From positions 1 through 60,409 of the IMG/VR virus record IMGVR_UViG_3300012929_000019: DNA of 60,409 nt; one strand, given 5' to 3'. Source of the DNA: a virus. Every line of letters starts with the position of its first letter. Positions within the stretch are counted from its first letter, which is position 1. The position numbers were made by a program, and so were the translations under genes. Below are positions 1-8,795 of this stretch, piece by piece. The notes below the pieces were generated by a model. That model searched no databases, had not been told where the DNA came from, and saw nothing but the letters and a program-made list of their open reading frames with translations.

Positions 1-525
1 ACCCCCCGTCCCCCCCGCCGCTACCGTCCAGGTGCCTGTCGTTAGGTTAACCGCGTATTGTCCCGTAGCGGGCGTCCCCGTGACGAGCTTTAAGGCTAGG
101 CCCTGTTTGTTCGCCGCTGCCCCAGGACCGTACACCACGCCCAAATCCAGATCAAAGGTCCCAAGAGTATGATTCACAAATTGATAGGTCTGGGTCGAGG
201 GCGAACCGTTCTCAGCGTTGACCGCCTGAATAGCACCCACCGTGGTCGGGGTCGCAAGGCCCGTGAGGCCGGGTCCAAAGAAAAACGTATTCCACATCTC
301 GGCCGAGAAGGCGCCCATCTTCGACTTTCCCGTGAACTTCGCGGGGCCCCGGCCCGTTGCGACGGGAAACTGGAACTGCCCATACAGCTCCTTGTTGGAT
401 GCCGAGATATCATAGGTCGTATCTTGCAGCGTCCCCAAGAGCACCGGGGTCAGATTCGTGCCCGACAAGGGGATCCCGTAGAGATATCCCGAACCAAATG
501 AAAATTGTTGACCGCCTGCCGACAT
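1..525 (-). CDS. Tail tube-like structural protein (3' end beyond window)
   Basis: The frame is open from an ATG at 525 to the left edge (about 175 residues seen). An AGGAGA Shine-Dalgarno stands 6-7 bases upstream. The product begins MSAGGQQFSF and is rich in Gly, Thr and Phe, with a segment (ISASNKELYGQFQFP) of the kind seen in phage tail-tube or related beta-rich virion proteins. It follows the connector, neck and terminator-like genes, which is where a tail tube gene is expected. The family call is inference from composition and order; the C-terminus is not visible. Confidence 0.6.
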   Translation of the reverse strand, partial: MSAGGQQFSFGSGYLYGIPLSGTNLTPVLLGTLQDTTYDISASNKELYGQFQFPVATGRGPAKFTGKSKMGAFSAEMWNTFFFGPGLTGLATPTTVGAIQAVNAENGSPSTQTYQFVNHTLGTFDLDLGVVYGPGAAANKQGLALKLVTGTPATGQYAVNLTTGTWTVAAGGTGG

Positions 526-545
526 GATCTTCTCCTAATACCGTT

Positions 546-1004
546 TTACGCCACCACCATCACTTCGACGGGCATGCGCGCGACCGTTTGTGATTGGTTC
601 AAGAATCCACCCGAAATATCCGCCGAGCCCTGCAATGCGCAATACACCGCGAGCCCGCCTAAATTATTAACAAACCCATTGTCCGTCCGAATTCCCCCAT
701 TGGGCCCAAGAGGGGATAACACGTTGTCGATCCCATCCATGATCTGCGCGAGGGCCGTGACGCCCTGTGCCACTGAATCAACCCACTTCACGTAGACATA
801 CAAGTCAATCTTGAGTAGCCACTTCGTCGGCAAGCCTCGCTTGTATTCCCCTGTTTCCGTCACGGGGGCGATGTAGATCGCGGGCTGCGCATCGGCAAGG
901 TCCCAGGGCACGAAGCCGCGCGATACCGTCACCACGTTGTACGGCGCAGCCATCAGCGCCGTGAGCTGTGCCAGAAGCTGCGAATAGATCGGATCACGCT
1001 GCAT
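546..1004 (-). CDS. Probable tail terminator / tail completion protein
   Basis: 152 residues starting MQRDPIYSQLLAQL. A short helical N-terminus is followed by an alpha/beta domain with a strand pattern (LKIDLYVYVKW) like small phage tail-terminator proteins. Its start overlaps the stop of the HK97-gp10-like gene by 11 bases, so the two are co-translated. Order (connector, gp10-like, this gene, tube) is the usual siphovirus head-tail joining order and is the main support. No catalytic motif is seen. Confidence 0.5.
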   Translation of the reverse strand: MQRDPIYSQLLAQLTALMAAPYNVVTVSRGFVPWDLADAQPAIYIAPVTETGEYKRGLPTKWLLKIDLYVYVKWVDSVAQGVTALAQIMDGIDNVLSPLGPNGGIRTDNGFVNNLGGLAVYCALQGSADISGGFLNQSQTVARMPVEVMVVA

Positions 1005-1521
1005 GCATCACGTCCATAATAGAAGCTCGCAGCGCCTCCGTGATGACCGCCTTATGCTCCTGCAACGAGGGCCTCAGGAACGCTCGTTGCGGATACGTCG
1101 CGGTATGTGCTTTTACGATGCCCGTCGTTTTTGATTTCACGGCCGCGCGCACCTTTCCCGTTTTAGTGAGCAATCGCACCCGCTCACCCTCGGCCCCGAA
1201 GCCCGTGCGCCGCGTATGCTCTCGTATCTGAAACGTTCCGCCCATCTCATGCACGTAGGCGTAGGGGATTCCTTTCGTTCCTACGTGCCCCACGATCACG
1301 GCGCCCGTCGTCTCTGCCGATCCTGTCACTGCGCGCGACAGGGCGCCCGTGCGACGGTGAAGCGGATCGCCCGACAACTTAGACGCTCGCACGTAGTCCG
1401 CGAGCCGCGTCATTTCCGTTTGCATCGTATGGACCAGGACCTGCGCGATAACGCCCGATAGCCGCCGGTACTTCGCCACGAGCTCCTCATGACCTAATAC
1501 ATGGACTTCCACGATCGCCAT
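994..1521 (-). CDS. HK97 gp10-like neck / head-tail joining protein
   Basis: 175 residues. Features typical of the HK97-gp10 / virion-morphogenesis family are visible: a helical N-terminus, a central YAYVHEMGG segment, and a late YPQRAFLRPSL segment (this family usually ends with a P-R-P-F-L-x-P-like motif). The start codon overlaps the upstream connector stop by one base (TGATG). The role, completing the neck between connector and tail, is known for the family and inferred here. Confidence 0.75.
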   Translation of the reverse strand: MAIVEVHVLGHEELVAKYRRLSGVIAQVLVHTMQTEMTRLADYVRASKLSGDPLHRRTGALSRAVTGSAETTGAVIVGHVGTKGIPYAYVHEMGGTFQIREHTRRTGFGAEGERVRLLTKTGKVRAAVKSKTTGIVKAHTATYPQRAFLRPSLQEHKAVITEALRASIMDVMHAA

Positions 1522-2150
1522 CAGCCGTAACCTAAGAACGGAATATTGTTGATGAAGGGCTTGAGCATCGCTTGCACGCGGTTACTCATCCCTAGCTCTC
1601 CACCCATATCGTAGGACACGTTCTCGCCTAAAATGGACGTGCTCTTACGCCCCAGCCAGGTGGGGGAGCGAAGGATCTCAGCACAAAACTGATTCGCCGC
1701 TTGCTGCAACGGAAACGGAACTCTACCCTGCGGATACCCTGCACTGTAAGTCACCGTGATGGGGAAAGAGCGGTAGAGGTAACGAAATTTCAAAATTCGT
1801 GACTCATAATCCTCCTGCAAGAACGCTCCGGCGGCATTATTCTGAAGTTGCATCTCAGACAAGATCGGAATGGTAGCACCCTTCATCATGACCTGCGTGA
1901 GGACAACGACGGGCCAATGGCGTAGTACCACATCAAAATTAGGCTGCGGGGTCATGCTGCCCGAGCCCGTGCCGCCTCCGAAATAATTCTCCGTGTAGGG
2001 GAGCACGGCCCCTAAGTTCTCACGCGCGCAAAAACGCCCGATGAGTTCAGACGCGACCGGGATCAGCGCACCGATCTCCGCGTCATCTGCGGTCGCCGTG
2101 ATCGACATCCAGGCTTTTACGGAGACGATGGTGGTGAGGGGATCGTACAC
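1521..2150 (-). CDS. Head-tail connector (gp6/adaptor-like)
   Basis: 209 residues from a GTG start with AAGG seven bases upstream. The N-terminus (VKAWMSITATADDAEIGAL, then a helix ending ELIGRFCAREN) matches the phage gp6-like connector pattern in which a short helical bundle forms a ring under the portal. It lies between a coiled-coil protein and the gp10-like gene. A Gly/Ser-rich loop near residue 60 is probably a surface insertion. Family assignment is from pattern and gene order. Confidence 0.7.
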   Translation of the reverse strand: MYDPLTTIVSVKAWMSITATADDAEIGALIPVASELIGRFCARENLGAVLPYTENYFGGGTGSGSMTPQPNFDVVLRHWPVVVLTQVMMKGATIPILSEMQLQNNAAGAFLQEDYESRILKFRYLYRSFPITVTYSAGYPQGRVPFPLQQAANQFCAEILRSPTWLGRKSTSILGENVSYDMGGELGMSNRVQAMLKPFINNIPFLGYG

Positions 2151-2154
2151 TCAC

Positions 2155-2574
2155 TCACCTTTTAGGAATACCCAAGGGCGGAGTCTTCGTGGCGTTGCCC
2201 GCAACGAGGGCCGCGAGCTGCTTTTCCTGCTCGTCCTTCTCAGCCTTTTTCGCCAGCGCGACTTTCAGCGCTTCATCGTCTCGCGCCTTCTGCTGTGTCT
2301 TGAATAGATCAAGCGCCTTGCGCTGAGCGGCTTGGGTGACGAGCAGCGCCTCGAGCTGGGCTTTGGCATGTGCCACCGCGGTGTCCGCTACCTGCAAATT
2401 GGCTTGAAGTTGATTGAGTCCCGGCTGCACGGTCGCGCCGTGCACACTCGTCAGTTCGGTCACGGCCTCTTGCGGAACCTCAAAGGCCCCCGTGTCATCG
2501 ATCTTGTAATTGACACCGCCGATCGACAGTTCGACGTGCCCGGGGGGCATCACGATACGTTGCGTAATTGACAT
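2155..2574 (-). CDS. Coiled-coil virion-associated protein of unknown function
   Basis: 139 residues: a small N-terminal beta domain (residues 1-45) followed by a long Ala/Gln/Lys-rich coiled coil (about 55-125) and a short PPLGIPKR tail. AAAGGA lies about 10 bases before the ATG. It is the first gene after the terminator that follows the GIY-YIG gene, and it nearly abuts the connector gene. I do not recognise a family; a head or connector accessory role is inferred from position. Confidence 0.6.
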   Translation of the reverse strand: MSITQRIVMPPGHVELSIGGVNYKIDDTGAFEVPQEAVTELTSVHGATVQPGLNQLQANLQVADTAVAHAKAQLEALLVTQAAQRKALDLFKTQQKARDDEALKVALAKKAEKDEQEKQLAALVAGNATKTPPLGIPKR

Positions 2575-2598
2575 GGAATAGATTTCCTTTATGCGTTT

Positions 2599-2626
2599 AA
2601 AAAAGGGGCCTCAGTGCGCAAGCCCC
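2599..2626 (-). terminator. Rho-independent terminator after the capsid/endonuclease genes
   Basis: Read on the minus strand, GGGGC (2626-2622) pairs with GCCCC (2609-2605) across a 12-base loop and is followed by six T. It lies just downstream of the homing endonuclease stop and before the connector block, so it would end capsid-region transcripts. Confidence 0.75.
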
Positions 2627-2638
2627 GAACATCTCACA

Positions 2639-3493
2639 TCACACACTCACATCACTCTGTACACGAGACCAACGCGCCTTTGCGGCTGCACTCATGCGCG
2701 CGATGGTCTCAGAAGAATTTTTACGACCTACGGGGTCGGCGGCACGGCGGGCGGCTGACCAGGGGCGACCTCGCGTAGTCCTAGATTGCTTTTTGCGAGA
2801 GGTGAGGGTACGTTCATGGCCTTTTTTCGCAGCAGATATCTTAGACCGCGTCTCCATAGACATTTCACCTTGCTGCTCCCATCGTTTTGCTGCGGCTACA
2901 CGCATCTTGATACGTGTAGCTTTTGTTGGCCGTGCTCGTTTCTGTTGCCCCGCCCGCATATTTGCTCGTGTTTGTTCCGATGTGCCACGTGCTTTTCGTA
3001 TTGCCCATGCGGCACGCATTTTGGCACGAGTTTCCTCGGATGGATTGGTCTTTCCTATTGATACCTTATTTTTCGCTTGTTTGCTATGCTTCCTGCCTTT
3101 GAACGATGGCTGCCAATCAGGATCTTTTTTGCGAGCATTCCACACATCTCGTAATTTCTGTTTTGTTTTCTCCGTGTACTTGATCCCTAACGTAGATCCT
3201 GCGACAGGACACAAATTAAAACCATTCGGCTCCATCGATTGTCCCGCGTCAATCCATGCTTGCTCACGCGCGAGCAATTGCGTCACATCCTTTACGATCT
3301 CCTCTATCGCAAACTTAAAGGCTTTGGGGCCATACATATTCCAGGCGCGTTGCAAATGGATATTCGGATGCACTCCTCTACAAAGCTGTTGTCGATGCTC
3401 TTTCATTCGTTTGAGAGCACGAGCGGACGAGCCGTAATAGGCTCGCCCACTCGCAACATGCACAATCGAATAAATGGCTGAAATCTTCAACAT
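2639..3493 (-). CDS. GIY-YIG homing endonuclease with NUMOD3-like repeats
   Basis: 284 residues. The N-terminal GIY-YIG nuclease is seen as AIYSIVHVASGRAYYGSS (residues 6-23), followed by the family's HR-x-HL and EE-like segments (KRMKEHRQQL, LLAREQAWID). From about residue 105 there are several short basic repeats of the NUMOD3 DNA-binding kind (HSKQAKNKVSIG, PSEETRAKMRAAW, SEQTRANMRAGQ). It is a free-standing element 8 bases after the capsid stop, is more AT-rich than its neighbours, and is followed by its own terminator. Such enzymes cleave phage alleles that lack the element. The target here is unknown. Confidence 0.9.
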   Translation of the reverse strand: MLKISAIYSIVHVASGRAYYGSSARALKRMKEHRQQLCRGVHPNIHLQRAWNMYGPKAFKFAIEEIVKDVTQLLAREQAWIDAGQSMEPNGFNLCPVAGSTLGIKYTEKTKQKLRDVWNARKKDPDWQPSFKGRKHSKQAKNKVSIGKTNPSEETRAKMRAAWAIRKARGTSEQTRANMRAGQQKRARPTKATRIKMRVAAAKRWEQQGEMSMETRSKISAAKKGHERTLTSRKKQSRTTRGRPWSAARRAADPVGRKNSSETIARMSAAAKARWSRVQSDVSV

Positions 3494-3501
3494 CTACTCT
3501 C

Positions 3502-5115
3502 TTACCCGTTACCAATTCCACTCAAAACAGAGAACGCAGGAGGGAAAAAATTCTGCAGCACGCTGTGAAGGTAAACTCCATATTCGTATTTCCTAGTGCG
3601 CAGCGGCCACTCAATCTGGTAATAATCCCTCAACACACGATATTGCAGCACGTTGCTCACGTTCGAGAGCGGATAGGGCAACACATCCGTGTAAAACAAA
3701 ATCGTACCAGCCGGCATGTTCGGATGCAGATGGATCGGAATATCCTTTGCTCCGCTCATCGTGTACTTGTTCAAGTAGCTCTTGACCATGTACCCGCCCG
3801 CCATTACGCCCTGCTCCACGTTGAACACGAACCGCGCGTTGGATGAACCACTCGACGGTCCTGCCGCGATCTTCTTGGAGATGTTCGTCTGCTCCTGAGA
3901 GCTGATGTACATATCCGTCGGGCTCAGGCGATATATATCCCAGAACCATTTAAGGATCGCATCGATCTCGATGATGCCGCCGAGATTATCCGCCGTCAGC
4001 ACGGATGCCGTGTACACGCCTGTCGTCCCATTGACCGCGCCCGTTGCGAGCATCGTCCACGGACCCGGAGCCGCGATCGACCCCAATACGGTGACGTTCG
4101 GTTGATAGGACGAGAGTCCGCACATGGACAAGAGTCCATCAAACGCGTTCGAGTTCTGCGAGGAATCGAACGCCACCGAGGCCGAATTACCCGGGATTTG
4201 CCCCGAGGCTCCGAGCACCGTCTGCGTGCCCGTCGCTGCCGCCGTGATCGAGTAGTAAGGCAGCGTCGTGATCGCCCCTAGGATCTCTCCCCCCGTGCCT
4301 GCGCCCGTCGCCCAGAACCACGCGTAAGCGATCGCGCCCGTCACCGTCGCCACCGATGCGTTGATGATGCCCGTCGCGGTCGCCGCCAAGGTCGCTGCCG
4401 CCGAGGCCTTAGCGCATCCCGCGTTGTAGAGCTGCCCCGTGGTTCCGTCCGCGGTCGTGAACGTGATGATCCCCGGCAAACCCGCCGCTACCGTCGCACG
4501 ACGAAACCCATCAAGAGTCAACGCCACCACGCGCACGGAATACGTGGAGGTATTCGTCAACGATCCTGCGGGGGTCGCTGCCGCCGCTGCCGCGAGTGAC
4601 GGGGTCGGAGTGATCGAGGCCAATGCCACGGTCCCCAAGCCCCCAAGCGTCAGAAGCTCCTCCTCGATCATCACCGCCCAGAGCAGATTACGTACGGACA
4701 AGGCTTTCAGGTCATCAAAGCCCTGCGCCGCAAGGTCCGCACCAAACGTCACGTTGTCCTCAAGACCCGTCTGCTTGTACGCCGCGGTGAAATCGCGCGT
4801 GGTCGTCTGTACGACCGCATTACGGATGCCGTCCGCGATCGCGCCGCCGACCGCCGTAGCGTTCAAGCCCACGATGCCGCGCCAGTTCGCCTGGATGCCG
4901 CCCTTACCCGACGTGCGCGGAATCTTGTTGCGCAGCGGCGTGATGATGGGAACCAACGTCTTCGCACCCAGCTCGAGGTCATAGTAGTTGATGCCCGTGG
5001 TCGCGGAAGCGGGCATGCCCCAGAATCCCGTGGTGTCCTTCTGGAGAAGCGACGGGTTCGCCGCCGCAAAATCCCGCAGTTGGGTGAACAAGTCTTGAAT
5101 ATTATCCATCGACAT
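3502..5115 (-). CDS. Major capsid protein (HK97-like), 537 aa
   Basis: Placed after protease and scaffold-like genes and before the connectors, as in HK97-type modules. Residues 50-130 have the capsid-like look (GAKTLVPIITPLRNKIPR, then long helices DLKALSVRNLLWAVMIEEELLTLGG). A central Ala/Thr/Gly-rich stretch (about 170-330) looks like an inserted beta domain or surface knob. The C-terminal part (IEIDAILKWFWDIYRLSPTD, PLRTRKYEYGVYLHSVLQNF) resembles the A-domain end of these capsids. Two ATGs fit one AGAGG Shine-Dalgarno: 5115 is 3 bases away and 5109 is 9 bases away, so the second may be the true start. The capsid identity is a strong inference. Confidence 0.88.
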   Translation of the reverse strand: MSMDNIQDLFTQLRDFAAANPSLLQKDTTGFWGMPASATTGINYYDLELGAKTLVPIITPLRNKIPRTSGKGGIQANWRGIVGLNATAVGGAIADGIRNAVVQTTTRDFTAAYKQTGLEDNVTFGADLAAQGFDDLKALSVRNLLWAVMIEEELLTLGGLGTVALASITPTPSLAAAAAATPAGSLTNTSTYSVRVVALTLDGFRRATVAAGLPGIITFTTADGTTGQLYNAGCAKASAAATLAATATGIINASVATVTGAIAYAWFWATGAGTGGEILGAITTLPYYSITAAATGTQTVLGASGQIPGNSASVAFDSSQNSNAFDGLLSMCGLSSYQPNVTVLGSIAAPGPWTMLATGAVNGTTGVYTASVLTADNLGGIIEIDAILKWFWDIYRLSPTDMYISSQEQTNISKKIAAGPSSGSSNARFVFNVEQGVMAGGYMVKSYLNKYTMSGAKDIPIHLHPNMPAGTILFYTDVLPYPLSNVSNVLQYRVLRDYYQIEWPLRTRKYEYGVYLHSVLQNFFPPAFSVLSGIGNG

Positions 5116-5134
5116 ATACCTCTTTGAACATTAC

Positions 5135-5183
5135 GCGCGTTAAGCGCAAATTTTGACTCTTTGAAAATTCGCGCCTAACGCGC
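5135..5183. promoter_or_regulatory. 20-bp inverted repeat in the capsid gene leader
   Basis: Arms 5135-5154 and 5164-5183 flank a 9-base loop. Read as minus-strand RNA all 20 positions pair (18 Watson-Crick and 2 G-U). As plus-strand RNA the two variable positions would be A-C mismatches. There is no T run, so a simple terminator is unlikely. It sits 20 bases before the capsid start and may be a processing, stability or attenuation element. Confidence 0.75.
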
Positions 5184-5196
5184 TTTACTCCGTACA

Positions 5197-7047
5197 TCAC
5201 GTGGTCGGGATGTCCGTCGAACTCAACCTAAACGCCCCATTCGCATGAATCGCCTTGATCAACGTCGCGGTGTCGTTGTCGCCCACCATACGACCCGTGG
5301 GTTGATTGGTCATGGGATCAAGTTCCTGACGCCATTGCGACAAGGGCCCAGCAGTCGCCGGCTTTACGCTCTTGCGTAGTGCGTCGAGATCAACGTTTTG
5401 CAGCTTGCCTACATTACCCTCTTTTCCAACCTGCATCAGGTTCGGAGCCACGCGCGGAATAGTCACTTCGGCCCCCTTGTTTGCCCCTTGCACGGCCGTG
5501 ATGATCGCGGGCATCGCTGCCGCCATCGCGGTCGCTACTGCCTTCGCAAGATCCTCGATGTCAATGCCCTTATTCGCCCAATTGCCTTTGGTAGTGGACC
5601 CGCTCTTCTTCGCCTTCATCTTCGGAGGAGGCGCGTCGTCCTCATCGTTATCATCCTGCCCAAACATTTCATCCTCGTCATCGTCTTCATCCTCATCGTC
5701 GTCCTCATCAGCGCGCGCCTTTTTCTTGCGCGCCATCTCCATCGCATCCTCGTCCATACGCGCCTTTTTCTTGCGCGCCTTGTCAGCCGCTCCATACTCC
5801 GCGGCATGGGTGTCCTTGTTCTCGTCCGTCGTCGAGTTGTCAGAGTTAAGCCCAGGCTTAGGGGCCGTCACGGCAGCACCGCGCTTATTGCCCTCCGCCG
5901 TAATAGTATCCGCCTTCTTTACCTCAGCCATCTTCTCTACTCCTACTTGTGGATCAACAGAATTACCATCTTTGTCATGCGGGCTACCGCACGACGCGCC
6001 CAGCTCACACGACGCGTCGTGCACGAGCTGAATTTTTTTCAAATCCTCGGCGCTGTTACGCGCGCCCCGTTTCATCAAGTTCTCGCCCGCGAACAACGAC
6101 GCCCTGAGCGCCTTCGCAAACTCCGATACGTCCGCGCAATAGAGCCCCGGGTAAATGGATGGTGACGGTTGTAAACTCGCTCCGTTCACATCAGCCATAA
6201 ACATGTCGCGAATCACGCCCTCCGCGGTCTTACCTTCCTTCACCTCTTCGGATTCCTCCGCCGCCATCGTCGAAAGCACTGAGAGCAAATTCGCCGCCGC
6301 ATCCCGTAGCTCATCAGGCACGGTTGAGGCATCGCCCTCGATCTTGCGCTCAACCTGCGCCGCGTTGCAGATCCCGTGGAGCTGCTGGATCACGGACGCG
6401 AGAGACGCTACATCATAGATGCCCTTGATCAGCTCGGAACCTTTCAGCTCAGCCTCATGATCATCAAAGAACTTCGCGAGCTGCGACTCATCAAGGGCCA
6501 AAATCCCCTGAGCCTTGTTCGCATAGAGCGCGGCGAGTTGTCGATTTGCATCGCCCTCGGCATCATGGGTTCCGTATACGTGGCCATCCGTATCAACGAC
6601 TTTCCATTTTCCATCCGCCTTCACTTTGTGGGGACGATGGATTTTATTCATATCTCGTTTCCCATAGCTCTCCGAATCATTGGGATCTTCATCAAACGCA
6701 TCATCCGCATTCGGGTCCTGCGCGCGCGACTTCATCTTAGGCGACGTTTTCTTAGCCTTACCTCTCTTCGCCGACAGCTCATCGTCCTGAGACCCATCCT
6801 GTGATGCACCATCATTATGATCATTCGTGTCTTCATGATCGCAGGCTACCGTTCCTCCGTTCTCATCCTCGCAATCCCATTCGGCGGGCTGTCCCTCATC
6901 CGTGTTAGGCGGCTGCGATTGATGCTCGGAGGGTTTACCGCGTGCGGGCTTCTTGGCCTTTTTCTTTGTGCCCTCTTGATCATAATCCTGAATGCCGGTC
7001 GTTGCCGTCGCAGGCATCGTGAATTCCTTCTGCATGACTGCACTCAT
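5197..7047 (-). CDS. Acidic scaffold-like / capsid assembly protein
   Basis: 616 residues, between protease and capsid. The N-terminal 150 residues are highly charged and disordered (Asp/Glu/Lys-rich). A globular middle follows (about 140-330, containing LAALYANKAQGILALDESQL and IQQLHGICNAAQ). A second acidic low-complexity region lies around 430-490, and the C-terminus is Ala-rich and helical (IEDLAKAVATAMAAAMP). Position and composition suit a scaffold. Its residues 11-23 closely resemble capsid residues 34-46. The start overlaps the protease stop (ATGA); a second Met at residue 5 is also possible. Confidence 0.6.
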   Translation of the reverse strand: MSAVMQKEFTMPATATTGIQDYDQEGTKKKAKKPARGKPSEHQSQPPNTDEGQPAEWDCEDENGGTVACDHEDTNDHNDGASQDGSQDDELSAKRGKAKKTSPKMKSRAQDPNADDAFDEDPNDSESYGKRDMNKIHRPHKVKADGKWKVVDTDGHVYGTHDAEGDANRQLAALYANKAQGILALDESQLAKFFDDHEAELKGSELIKGIYDVASLASVIQQLHGICNAAQVERKIEGDASTVPDELRDAAANLLSVLSTMAAEESEEVKEGKTAEGVIRDMFMADVNGASLQPSPSIYPGLYCADVSEFAKALRASLFAGENLMKRGARNSAEDLKKIQLVHDASCELGASCGSPHDKDGNSVDPQVGVEKMAEVKKADTITAEGNKRGAAVTAPKPGLNSDNSTTDENKDTHAAEYGAADKARKKKARMDEDAMEMARKKKARADEDDDEDEDDDEDEMFGQDDNDEDDAPPPKMKAKKSGSTTKGNWANKGIDIEDLAKAVATAMAAAMPAIITAVQGANKGAEVTIPRVAPNLMQVGKEGNVGKLQNVDLDALRKSVKPATAGPLSQWRQELDPMTNQPTGRMVGDNDTATLIKAIHANGAFRLSSTDIPTT

Positions 7048-7982
7048 GACTTTTCACCAAATGCAATGTGGTAATTAACTTGGTTCGTTTTTGAGCTCAC
7101 AGAGTTTGCATGATCAGACATCGTTTTGGCATGGGCACTCAATTGTGCTGCCTTATTGTCACCACTTCTAATTGCATTGGAGGCATCCCGATGAGCACGG
7201 GCCGCAGCCTCATGCGCATCCGATGATGTCTTAGCACTCGGGTTCTTCGTGTAAGCGTGCGCGTTTGCCATGTTATCGGCTATATGATCATGAGCACTAG
7301 CCACTCTAAAATGAGCGGCAGATTCTTGTGTAACTGGACCCTTTCCGGCTCCTGAATGGGGCCCACTTCCCGGACCACCCTTGAACAACACTTTCCCATC
7401 AACAAGCTCGAACACGGGCCGCCCAATTAACGTAGTGGTTACCTTCCCCTCACCATACCGTAAGGGTATCGCTTTTCCTGTAACAAATTCCTTCTCGACA
7501 ATCGAGCCATCACGTTTATGGATCGAAAAAAACTTTGCGGTCGGAATGCACGGCCGATCGACGATCGAAATCTCAGAAGGCACCGCGGTATAGCGCGTCA
7601 CCATCTTACCGTTGATCGGCTCCGACCACTTGCGGGCATAACGACCGCCTATGGAAAACCCCGTATGCACGCCCTCCATCACCTTATCCCATTCGTTGTT
7701 GTCAACGATCTTGGCGGCGACGTCGATCGCCTTCTCATTGTCTAAGAAATCGATCTCCGTGAGCTTGCCCGCCGCGATGTTACCATGCATCGAGCGCACA
7801 TTGCCGTGGCTCTTGCCCTGCGTATCCGCGAACACCTCAGCACTCCATTTCTGGAACTCAGGTTTGCTGCTCGCATAATCGAACAATTCGTTATCCCGGT
7901 CCACGACCTCTTGCGCCGCGCGCCCGTAAACAGTACGCGTTGCCTCGTCCACCTTGTAGATGCGCGCAAAGATAGGTTGCAT
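7044..7982 (-). CDS. Prohead protease, XkdF-like serine peptidase
   Basis: 312 residues. The N-terminal 170 residues match the XkdF/prohead protease pattern: an early VYGRAAQEVVDRDNE segment, SMHG carrying the likely catalytic His (about residue 64), GVHTGFSIGG carrying the likely Ser (about 105), and PSEISIVDRP. It would cleave scaffold and capsid during maturation. After a GGPGSGPHSG linker, the C-terminal ~100 residues are an Ala/His-rich helical repeat (A-H-x-x-A-A-x-A-H), perhaps a scaffold part fused to the protease. GAGGA lies about 10 bases before the ATG. It overlaps the next gene by ATGA. Confidence 0.82.
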   Translation of the reverse strand: MQPIFARIYKVDEATRTVYGRAAQEVVDRDNELFDYASSKPEFQKWSAEVFADTQGKSHGNVRSMHGNIAAGKLTEIDFLDNEKAIDVAAKIVDNNEWDKVMEGVHTGFSIGGRYARKWSEPINGKMVTRYTAVPSEISIVDRPCIPTAKFFSIHKRDGSIVEKEFVTGKAIPLRYGEGKVTTTLIGRPVFELVDGKVLFKGGPGSGPHSGAGKGPVTQESAAHFRVASAHDHIADNMANAHAYTKNPSAKTSSDAHEAAARAHRDASNAIRSGDNKAAQLSAHAKTMSDHANSVSSKTNQVNYHIAFGEKS

Positions 7983-8034
7983 TAGGAGTTCTTCCTCACC
8001 TTAACAGTATATGTTGATCCCAAAAGTGACCACC

Positions 8035-8793
8035 TCATACCAAGGGCTCCTGATGAACGCGCTCTTCGACCCACCCCTTGAACTGCGCCCAGCTCAACTT
8101 CGTTACGCGCCCCAGCTTCCATCCTTTTTGGTAGCTACCGAGATACGCGGCTATGGCCTTTTGTCGTGAATACCAACCTACGAGGCACTTGTGCTCGTCG
8201 AAGGAACCATCTGGCTTCACCTGGTCAACCACGTACACGGGCCCGTGGTAAAGGTCGTCCGTGCCGATCGCCACAAACACGTCGATCTGCTCGCCATCGT
8301 TGCCGGTCGTCAACTTTACATAGCCGTAATGGGCCTTCATCGTTTCCCATTCCGGACGCCGGCGCGTGCCCGCGGGGTTCTCGATCGAGATGTCAAGGCC
8401 TCCAACGTTTATGTGACCGTGGACGTAATTACCCGCGTGCTTCTGCGGGTCCGTGGGCGCCGGCGTGTCATTAAGGTGCGAGGTCGCGGCCTCATGAGCT
8501 CGCGCGTCGACGGCTCTCTTCTTGACCCACCCCTTCGGCGGCCCGTGGAGCACGAGATCAGCGAAGACGCGCGCGAACTCCTCGACCGGATCGATGACGT
8601 AATCGCCCACCCACTCATCATCGTGGATAAGTCCCTTGGCGACCGCGGCCTGGTAGACGGGCAGTACGCGAAACGCAGCTAGCTTGTCGAGCGGCACCAC
8701 CTTAAAGAACTCCGCCGACTTATACGGCGGCAGGTCCCACGCCTGCTTGATCCAGTCCGCGTTCTCAAGGCTCTCATCGAGGTCGTAGATCAT
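8035..8793 (-). CDS. Inorganic pyrophosphatase-like (InPase) domain protein
   Basis: 252 residues. The C-terminal ~120 residues have the pattern of the InPase domain common in phage polyvalent proteins: ISIENPAGTRRRPEW, HYGYVKLTTGNDGEQIDVFV, VYVVDQVKPDGSFDEHKCL and a late AYLGSYQKGWKLG. The N-terminal ~130 residues are unrecognised. It starts 2 bases after the MuF-ART stop. Domain identity is from recalled family pattern; the reaction, and whether the protein is packaged with the MuF protein, are not shown. Confidence 0.7.
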   Translation of the reverse strand: MIYDLDESLENADWIKQAWDLPPYKSAEFFKVVPLDKLAAFRVLPVYQAAVAKGLIHDDEWVGDYVIDPVEEFARVFADLVLHGPPKGWVKKRAVDARAHEAATSHLNDTPAPTDPQKHAGNYVHGHINVGGLDISIENPAGTRRRPEWETMKAHYGYVKLTTGNDGEQIDVFVAIGTDDLYHGPVYVVDQVKPDGSFDEHKCLVGWYSRQKAIAAYLGSYQKGWKLGRVTKLSWAQFKGWVEERVHQEPLV

Positions 8794-8795
8794 TT

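Noticed and set aside
2694-3437. 247-codon plus-strand frame opposite the GIY-YIG gene
   Set aside because: The product is a Cys/Arg/Phe-rich shadow with no domain, no Shine-Dalgarno and no codon-register pattern, unlike the real antisense gene at 11127.
5398-6165. 255-codon plus-strand frame opposite the scaffold-like gene
   Set aside because: Runs of Ile/Arg/Val arise from the complement of acidic repeats; no domain or ribosome site.
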